From Candidatus Gastranaerophilales bacterium (GTDB lineage: Bacteria; Cyanobacteriota; Vampirovibrionia; Gastranaerophilales; CAJFVJ01): a stretch of 5,188 nucleotides of DNA. The stretch covers positions 1 to 5,188 of the forward strand of contig JAQUTS010000128.1 of assembly GCA_028694275.1 (NCBI GenBank), written 5' to 3'. The position numbers were made by a program, and so were the translations under genes. Positions 1 to 5,188 of the stretch are shown here, in pieces. The notes under the pieces are model-generated. The model saw only the letters and a program-made list of their open reading frames with translations, was not told where the DNA came from and ran no database searches. The first letter of the stretch is position 1; each line of letters begins with the position of its first letter.

Positions 1-453
<453 letters not shown>

Positions 454-531
454 TCTATCGGTAATCAGAAACCCTTACTTTTTCCATTATGCGACTTTCA
501 AGGAACCTTGAATTAGGTTAATTACAAGACT
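454..531 (+). other. 23S-5S internal transcribed spacer
   Basis: This roughly 78-base AT-rich spacer contains no tRNA and no open frame of note. It can form a 6-bp hairpin at 497-512 (TTCAAG, loop GAAC, CTTGAA). It can instead form another at 507-528 (CTTG-AATT pairing with AATT-A-CAAG, one bulged A, loop AGGTT). The two share bases 507-512 and cannot coexist. Spacer stems of this sort are often cut during rRNA maturation, but that role is only inferred here. Confidence 0.7.
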
Positions 532-650
532 TCCTTGGTGACCAAGCGACAGGAAAACACTCGTTCCCATCTCGAACACGACAGTTAAGACTGTTTGCGG
601 TGACAATACTCGGAGGGCAACCTCCCGGGAAGATAGCTCGTTGCCAAGGA
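532..650 (+). rRNA. rrf: 5S ribosomal RNA
   Basis: This is a complete 5S rRNA of about 119 bases. Closing helix I is visible as TCCTTGGTG (532-540) pairing with TGCCAAGGA (642-650), nine pairs including two G-U. The conserved loop C segment CCCATCTCGAAC is at 567-578, followed by the usual GTTAAG at 584-589. The helix IV hairpin is GGAGGGCAACCTCC at 612-625, followed by the conserved GGGAAGATAG. It sits in the standard bacterial place after 23S, about 78 bases downstream, and ends 13 bases before the terminator stem. An open frame on the opposite strand across it (518-745) is an artefact of rRNA sequence. The ends are set by helix I and could extend by one or two bases. Confidence 0.97.
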
Positions 651-663
651 TCTAATTTAAAAT

Positions 664-700
664 AAATACCCCATCTTTTAACTTTAAAGATGGGGTATTT
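664..700. terminator. Shared bidirectional intrinsic terminator
   Basis: This is a perfect 15-bp stem: AAATACCCCATCTTT (664-678) pairs with AAAGATGGGGTATTT (686-700) around the 7-base loop TAACTTT. It lies between two converging transcripts, the rRNA operon (+) and the histidine kinase gene (-). On the - strand the hairpin is followed by a good T-rich tail (ATTTTAAATT). On the + strand the tail is weaker, the stem itself ending in TATTT and followed by AGTGTTT. The last two bases of the stem (699-700) lie inside the kinase stop codon (699-701), so the hairpin begins within that gene's final codon. The structure is read directly; termination in both directions is inferred. Confidence 0.85.
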
Positions 701-2417
701 AGTGTTTAACAGGTAGTGTGAAATAAAAAGTCGTACCCTTATCAATTTCGGTTTCGAACCATATTTTGCCTTTGTGTGCAGATATTATTTGTTGTGATAT
801 GTATAGCCCGAGGCCTGTCCCGACTTTTCTTTTTTCTCCCGGGTATTTTTTGAATATATTAACTTTTTCTTCTTCTGAAATTCCTTTTCCGTTATCTTGT
901 ATGGACACAGCTATTAGTTCATTTTGTGAGTATGTTGAGATTTCAATTTTGGTTGATTTTTTGCTGTGTTTTATGGCATTGCTTATTAAATTTGTTATTA
1001 CGCGAGAAATCAAATCTTTGTCGGCTTCGATTTTTATTAGATTTTTTTCAAGATTAAGATGTAATTTGATATTTGATTCTTTTGCCAAATATTGCAGGGT
1101 TTTTGTTATGTTTTTTACAAGTATATTTAGATCAGTTTCTTCCAAATTCAATTCAAATTCATCACATTCTAAATGGTGCGAAGCCAAAAGATTATTGGCT
1201 ATACGTAGTACTTCATCATTAATTTGATACATTTCTTCCAGGTAATCTATTATATCGGTTGTTTGAATATTTTCTTTTGTCTCGAGCAAAGATTCTATTA
1301 ATTTTTGCTCGGCAAATATTGGGCTTTTAAGATCATGGGATAATGCTGCAATAAAAGAGTCACGATTGTGCATGAGCTCTTGAATTTGGTTTTGTTTTTT
1401 ATTGATTTCTTGAAAATACGACCATTGAGTTTGCCATACACTATTGATTTTTTGCGCCAAGAGGCCTATTTCATCATCTTGTTCAAGTTTTATGGGTGGC
1501 GGTTTTTCACCGGGTATTATTTTTGTCAGTTTTTCTTTAATTTGGGCTAAAGGGCGCGTGAGCCTTTCAACAGAAACTGATTGTATAATAAGACAAGTTG
1601 TATAGAAAATCACAAAACCTGTATAGATGTTTCGTGTAAGGTTTATGTCAAAAAGAAGATCTCCAAAAACAATAAAAAGGATATAGAAAAAAATCATATA
1701 AATATTTGGGAGCAAAATAAGCTTGAGCCGAAGATTGTATTGGTGCACGCTTTGTTTGATGTCGTTAAAGCCTAAAAACAAAAGCAAGTTGCCTGCAATT
1801 CGCAAAATATGCACGATATGCCTGTAAAAAGATTCATAATAATAAATATCTATAATGTAAAGACTGCTCAATGACAAAATCAATAAACCGATATTAAAAC
1901 TTGTAATAATGGGTTCTTTATTGAACATTCTTGTAAGAGAAAATCCAAAAAGAATGCTTATAAAAATAAATGATGTGACAATATTGAGTAAATCCGGGAA
2001 AATTGGTTCTGTGAGATTGAATCTGACAACGAAATATTCTAAGGTAATTATACTTGCCACTATTACAAAAAATAGCGCGTATTTGGTCTTGTTGATTTGT
2101 TTGTCAGGCGGATTTGTTCCGATGAATAAAATCCCTAAAAGACCGATGCATTGGAAAATTCGATTTATGAATACATTCAAAAATTCAATATAATGATTGC
2201 CCCAAATCATACAAGAGTGCAAAGTTTCAAAAAGGGCAGAGAATAAAAACATAACCGCCAAAAATAAGAATTTTTCTTGGCGGTTTATTTTGTAGTCGCA
2301 GTAGGCTTTATAGGCCATAGCCAAAATCAGTAATACGATGACAAGACCATATAGAGCATTATCAACAGAACTAAAATGTATTGTGGATAAAAATTGTAAT
2401 GAAATTGATTGCAACAT
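699..2417 (-). CDS. Membrane sensor histidine kinase, MASE3-like sensor plus HAMP
   Basis: This 572-residue protein autophosphorylates on histidine and should pass phosphate to an unidentified response regulator. About nine hydrophobic segments are seen (near 20-37, 50-68, 84-100, 112-131, 143-163, 172-192, 200-216, 233-253, 262-281). The segment LFSALFETLHSCM (58-70) resembles the acidic/His signature of MASE3-type seven-helix sensor domains, a tentative match. A HAMP linker follows (about 278-331; P289 and DDEIG at 314-318), then a helix, the phosphoacceptor box SHDLKSP with H361, the N box around N476/N480 (TNLISNAIKH), G1 DNGKG (508-512) and G2 GTGLGL (533-538), so all catalytic motifs are intact. 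The ATG start directly follows an in-frame TAA AAA; a weak AAGG lies 10 bases upstream. It is the last gene of the operon, 63 bases after the YkgJ-type gene. No response regulator is adjacent, so it is an orphan kinase within this window. The stimulus is unknown. Confidence 0.96.
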   Translation of the reverse strand: MLQSISLQFLSTIHFSSVDNALYGLVIVLLILAMAYKAYCDYKINRQEKFLFLAVMFLFSALFETLHSCMIWGNHYIEFLNVFINRIFQCIGLLGILFIGTNPPDKQINKTKYALFFVIVASIITLEYFVVRFNLTEPIFPDLLNIVTSFIFISILFGFSLTRMFNKEPIITSFNIGLLILSLSSLYIIDIYYYESFYRHIVHILRIAGNLLLFLGFNDIKQSVHQYNLRLKLILLPNIYMIFFYILFIVFGDLLFDINLTRNIYTGFVIFYTTCLIIQSVSVERLTRPLAQIKEKLTKIIPGEKPPPIKLEQDDEIGLLAQKINSVWQTQWSYFQEINKKQNQIQELMHNRDSFIAALSHDLKSPIFAEQKLIESLLETKENIQTTDIIDYLEEMYQINDEVLRIANNLLASHHLECDEFELNLEETDLNILVKNITKTLQYLAKESNIKLHLNLEKNLIKIEADKDLISRVITNLISNAIKHSKKSTKIEISTYSQNELIAVSIQDNGKGISEEEKVNIFKKYPGEKRKVGTGLGLYISQQIISAHKGKIWFETEIDKGTTFYFTLPVKH

Positions 2418-2480
2418 TTTTTAAATGCCTTGGAAATTACATTGATATATAATCGCAGAAATCTCCTTTCGGCGCATTCA
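2418..2480 (-). other. Gap between YkgJ-type gene and kinase gene
   Basis: These 63 bases are the only sizeable gap in the - strand operon. Reading on the - strand, they contain a strong Shine-Dalgarno-like GAAAGGAG (2463-2470), which is too far from the kinase ATG (45 bases) to serve it. They also hold an AT-rich TTATATAT stretch (about 2445-2452) that could be part of a -10 box, though I see no matching -35, and a weak AAGG (2428-2431) 10 bases before the kinase ATG. A mini-frame of 18 codons starts at ATG 2475-2477 and ends in TAA at 2421-2423, in the kinase frame. No hairpin terminator is visible, so read-through from the upstream genes is likely. Confidence 0.5.
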
Positions 2481-2879
2481 TCACTTGTGTATAAATTTTT
2501 TGAAGGGTTTATCTATTCTGAAATAATAACCGCACTCAAGGAAAGTTTCAGGCTTTAGATTGTCTTTTTTGCAAGGATAATTACGGCACATCTGTGGTCT
2601 TATGATATGGATTTGGCAGGTGTTTTCCCAAGACAGGTGCTTGCATGTGAAAAGAATTGTGCCCGTCGGGTCTTTTCCTGAGATGAAAAAATTTTTGTAA
2701 AAAGGATTTTGTTTTTGTATGGTTTCAAATTCTTCTTGGGTTGTAATTAAGTTGTTATCAAGCCTAAAAGTTATTTCGCGGCAGCATCTGCCGCATTTTT
2801 TGCAGCTTCCGTGGCGAGTATATTTGGGTGCGTTGAGTTTGCTTATTAAAAATCTGAGGTGTTGGATGATTTTTTTCAT
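2481..2879 (-). CDS. YkgJ-type cysteine-cluster protein (putative Fe/Zn binding)
   Basis: This 132-residue cytoplasmic protein belongs to the YkgJ/CxxCxxCC family, annotated as zinc- or iron-chelating with no firm biochemical role. Numbering from the chosen start, the family cluster CKKCGRCC gives C26, C29, C32 and C33. The second half carries the family pattern FTCKHL (C79), NTCQIH (C88), RPQMCRNYPC (C98, C103) and a late Cys in ECGYYF (C116), nine Cys in all. No signal peptide or membrane segment is seen, only a basic amphipathic N-terminus. I chose the ATG at 2877-2879, which overlaps the upstream lipoprotein TGA as ATGA, typical of translational coupling. A TTG four codons earlier (2889-2891) would give 136 residues and a 16-base overlap and is less likely. 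Metal identity and partners cannot be read from the sequence. Length is typical of the compact members. Confidence 0.93.
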   Translation of the reverse strand: MKKIIQHLRFLISKLNAPKYTRHGSCKKCGRCCREITFRLDNNLITTQEEFETIQKQNPFYKNFFISGKDPTGTILFTCKHLSWENTCQIHIIRPQMCRNYPCKKDNLKPETFLECGYYFRIDKPFKKFIHK

Positions 2880-3295
2880 TCTGATACCCAAAATGTTTTT
2901 TGTGCTATTGGTTGCTCCGGTGAGTTTTTGGTAAACACTCTAAGTAAATAAAACCCCTCTGAATAAATAGTGAATGAACCTGTATAACAGTTTTTGGAGG
3001 GATTTAGTATAATATCATTCGCTTGATAAACAGAATACCCCAATACTCTTGCTTTGGCTTCTTTTTTGATGATTTGAATCCTCCCTTCGCTTGTGGCAAA
3101 AGGTTCTTTCGAATAAACGCAGTAGTTTATGAGTTCGCCTGTTTTGAAATTTTCTTCTATGATATCAGGCTTAAACGTTTCTTTTGTTATTAAGCTTGAG
3201 CTGAAAAACACCACCGCAGAAGCTTTATCCAGAGCAAATTCGCAACCTGTCAGGACAAAGATACTTAAAAGAATTAACGGCAGAAATTTTTTCAT
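2876..3295 (-). CDS. Small lipoprotein of unknown function, possible Ig-like fold
   Basis: This 139-residue protein has a lipoprotein signal peptide: MKKF, a hydrophobic stretch (residues 5-16) and the lipobox L15-T16-G17-C18. Cleavage before C18 would leave a 122-residue lipid-anchored protein. Residue +2 is Glu, not Asp, so there is no classical inner-membrane retention signal if the cell is diderm. From about residue 53 the alternating hydrophobic pattern, the motif SEGFYLLRVF (112-121) and the end AQKTFWV suggest a beta-sandwich, perhaps Ig-like; this is inference from pattern only. C59 and C103 could form a disulfide outside the membrane. I do not recognise a family. The ATG lies one base after the TPR gene stop (TAATATG) and has no clear Shine-Dalgarno, so translation is probably coupled. 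The gene ends inside the YkgJ-type gene start (ATGA), making it the middle of a three-gene coupled unit. Confidence 0.9.
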   Translation of the reverse strand: MKKFLPLILLSIFVLTGCEFALDKASAVVFFSSSLITKETFKPDIIEENFKTGELINYCVYSKEPFATSEGRIQIIKKEAKARVLGYSVYQANDIILNPSKNCYTGSFTIYSEGFYLLRVFTKNSPEQPIAQKTFWVSE

Positions 3296-3296
3296 A

Positions 3297-5188
3297 TTAG
3301 CTGAGTTTTAGTGTTTTAATCTTTTTTTGTATTTCAAGTTTCAATTGAGCATTTTGGGTCAAATTAACAAATTTGGTATAATTATCAATTGCTTTTTGTT
3401 TGGCACCTTGTTTTTCCGCAGTGACACCAAGAGCATAGAAACCGTAATCAAAATTCGGTTCAAGCTGTGTGACAAGCTCAAACGAAGTTTGTGCAAGAGC
3501 CAGTTTGTTTTGTGTAAGATAAATCGACCCCATATCAAAAAGCGCATCTGTGTTTTTTGAATCAATCATCAATACTTTTTGATAGTATTCAAGCGCTTTA
3601 TCAAATTGGTTTTTTTCTTTATAAATACTTGCTGTTTTGTTTAGGGCAGTTGTGTTATCAGCATCTGCTTGGATGGCTTTTTCGTAATAGGCCAAAGCTT
3701 TGTCTGGTTGATTTTGGTCAGAATAGGAGTCTCCTATTGCAATATATGTATCAGGATTTTTGCTGTCGATTTCTATGGCTCTTTCATAGGCTCCAAGGGC
3801 TTCTTGCTTTTCGCCGAATTTTTCGAGAGTTTTGCCGTAAGCCAAGAAAAGACTCTGATTGGAAGGGTCTATTGTTATGGCTTTTTCATAGCATTCGATG
3901 GATTTTTCTTTGTTATTTAAGCAATAATATGCGTTTGCCAAGCCTGAATACGCATAAAATTCTTTTGGGTTTACATCAAGGGCTGAATTATAAGCCAATA
4001 TGGCTCCTTTGTAGTCTTTTGCATGGGTTTTTTGGTTGCCAAGGCTTATGTAGGCTTCTGACAGATCGGTTTTTATTTGTTGGTCGTCTTGAATTTTGAG
4101 GGCCCGTGTATAAAAATCAATTGCTTTTGGATAATCTTTCAAACTGTGATATGAAAGCCCCATATTGTACAGTGTATTGATATTATTGGGGTCTTGTATA
4201 AACAAATCAGAGTAATATTTGAGCGCTTCTTGATAGTTATGACTCATATGATAGCTGTTTGCTATTTCTCTTTTTACTTCGATTTTGTCAGGATTTTTTT
4301 CAAGAATTTTTGAAAAAGTACCTATTGCTTGTTGGTATTGTTGTTTTTTATTGTAAATGAGTCCTATATTAAAAAGAGCATTCGGGTCATTCGGAACGGC
4401 TTTGAGGTATTCTTGATACTGAGCCAAGGCCTCATCGTTTTGGTTATTTTGGGCAAGAGCACTTGCATATGTGTATCTTGATTTGCTTAGAGTTGGGTTG
4501 ATATCAAGAGCTATTTTGTAGTTTTCAATGGCTTTTGGGTATTCCTTCTCGGTGAAATATGCATATGCCAAACTTGAATACAAAGAGGCATTTTGTGGGC
4601 CTTTTTGTATTGCGGAATTTAGTACATCAATAGCTTTTTTGGTTTGTTTTGTTTCGATAAGAGCCTGAGCAAAGTTTGAAAAATCGGTAAAATCATCGGG
4701 CATATTTGTATAAATATAATCATATTCACCAGTGGCTTTTTGAAAGTCTTTGGTTTTGAAATAAATAGACGCGAGGTTTGCTCTTGCATCTGTGTTATTT
4801 GGGTAAAAGTATAAAAATTTGGAATAAAATTCTTCTGCTTCTAGGTAGTCTCCTTGCAAGAATTTGACGTTTGCTATATTCAAATAGTTGTATTTGTAGC
4901 TGGGACAAAGTCTGAGCGATTGCATATAAGCATCAAGAGCACCTTTGTAGTCTCTGTTTTGCTGAAGAATATTTCCGATACTTACATACACAAAAGCATC
5001 ATTGGGCTTGAGGTTGATGACTTGGTTGTATTCGACTAAAGCTTGCTCCCACATGCCTTTTTCTGTGTATAACCCTGCAAGTTCGGTATGCAAAAGCGGG
5101 TCATCCGGTGATAAAGAAATAGCTTTTTTCAAATAACTAATGGCTTCGTCAGAATTATTTATTCTGTGATAAGCCGTACTGTTTTGGT
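3297..5188 (-). CDS. Large TPR-repeat protein, 5' end beyond window
   Basis: At least 629 residues of tetratricopeptide repeats are encoded, and the frame stays open to the right edge. A TTG at 5130-5132 is not the start: the 18 codons before it (reading ..TAYHRINNSDEAISYL) continue a TPR helix pair without a stop. From 5099 down to 3348 there are 17 complete repeats joined without gaps. Each is 34 residues with the usual pattern (small/aromatic positions, ..A..Y..A+, then a P/N/D turn), except the eleventh (3960-4079), which has 40. A 16-residue charged helix (..LEIQKKIKTLKLS) caps the array. No catalytic domain, signal peptide or membrane segment lies in the visible part; these could be in the missing N-terminus. 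TPR arrays form a superhelical scaffold that binds peptides or proteins; the partner here is unknown. It heads the visible operon, with the lipoprotein ATG one base past its TAA. Confidence 0.95.
   Translation of the reverse strand, partial: QNSTAYHRINNSDEAISYLKKAISLSPDDPLLHTELAGLYTEKGMWEQALVEYNQVINLKPNDAFVYVSIGNILQQNRDYKGALDAYMQSLRLCPSYKYNYLNIANVKFLQGDYLEAEEFYSKFLYFYPNNTDARANLASIYFKTKDFQKATGEYDYIYTNMPDDFTDFSNFAQALIETKQTKKAIDVLNSAIQKGPQNASLYSSLAYAYFTEKEYPKAIENYKIALDINPTLSKSRYTYASALAQNNQNDEALAQYQEYLKAVPNDPNALFNIGLIYNKKQQYQQAIGTFSKILEKNPDKIEVKREIANSYHMSHNYQEALKYYSDLFIQDPNNINTLYNMGLSYHSLKDYPKAIDFYTRALKIQDDQQIKTDLSEAYISLGNQKTHAKDYKGAILAYNSALDVNPKEFYAYSGLANAYYCLNNKEKSIECYEKAITIDPSNQSLFLAYGKTLEKFGEKQEALGAYERAIEIDSKNPDTYIAIGDSYSDQNQPDKALAYYEKAIQADADNTTALNKTASIYKEKNQFDKALEYYQKVLMIDSKNTDALFDMGSIYLTQNKLALAQTSFELVTQLEPNFDYGFYALGVTAEKQGAKQKAIDNYTKFVNLTQNAQLKLEIQKKIKTLKLS

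Noticed and set aside
454..700. tRNA gene between 23S and 5S or after 5S
   Set aside because: No GTTCRA-type T-loop with a matching acceptor stem is found; the spacers are too short and AT-rich.
518..745. 75-codon open frame on the - strand
   Set aside because: It runs across 5S rRNA, the terminator and the kinase 3' end, and matches no protein pattern.
766..1227. 153-codon open frame on the + strand
   Set aside because: It is antisense to the kinase catalytic region, whose motifs are intact on the - strand; the composition (many F, S, I) is that of a shadow frame.
2441..2453. TATAAT on the + strand (2448-2453) as a promoter
   Set aside because: No suitable -35 is found at 16-18 bases and no + strand gene follows; the stretch is simply AT-rich.
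3557..4099. 180-codon open frame on the + strand
   Set aside because: It is antisense to regular TPR units; the repeated aromatic/Leu-rich pattern is the shadow of the repeat codons.
5130..5132. TTG as the start codon of the TPR protein
   Set aside because: The frame stays open for 18 codons further to the edge and those codons continue the TPR pattern, so the true start is outside the window.

Overview
The window joins the tail of a ribosomal RNA operon (+ strand) to the end of a protein operon (- strand), and the two converge on one shared terminator. Only standard genetic code is seen: TGA and TAA both act as stops. The protein-coding part is clearly AT-rich. The rRNA is bacterial. In its 3' domain the 23S resembles Cyanobacteriota, as I remember those sequences ('GGTCCATATCCGGT', then 'GGGAAGAACACCCGGTTGATAGG'). 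Together with low GC, long TPR proteins and no photosynthesis genes, this makes a non-photosynthetic cyanobacterial relative (Melainabacteria/Vampirovibrionia, perhaps the gut lineage Gastranaerophilales) my best guess. That is inference at moderate-to-low confidence, and other AT-rich bacteria remain possible.

Layout. Bases 1 to about 453 are the 3' part of 23S rRNA; base 1 matches E. coli A2448, so the window opens inside the peptidyl-transferase centre. A short AT-rich spacer with two mutually exclusive small hairpins follows, then a complete 5S rRNA (about 532-650). A perfect 15-bp stem at 664-700 ends both the rRNA operon and the opposing operon. No tRNA lies in the spacer or after 5S.

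All the rest is one run of four - strand genes, read from the right edge leftwards: a large TPR protein whose start lies beyond the window; a small lipoprotein starting 1 base after its stop; a YkgJ-type cysteine-cluster protein whose ATG overlaps the lipoprotein stop (ATGA); and, after a 62-63 base gap, a membrane sensor histidine kinase. The first three are tightly coupled. The kinase probably reads through from the same transcript, but the gap could hold a promoter of its own.

How the genes work together is not settled by the sequence. The visible parts are a protein-protein scaffold (TPR), a membrane-anchored lipoprotein, a predicted Fe/Zn-binding cytoplasmic protein and a polytopic sensor kinase without a response regulator beside it. 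A shared cell-envelope role is possible, but chance adjacency beside an rRNA operon is also possible. I see no mobile element, CRISPR array, tRNA or riboswitch.
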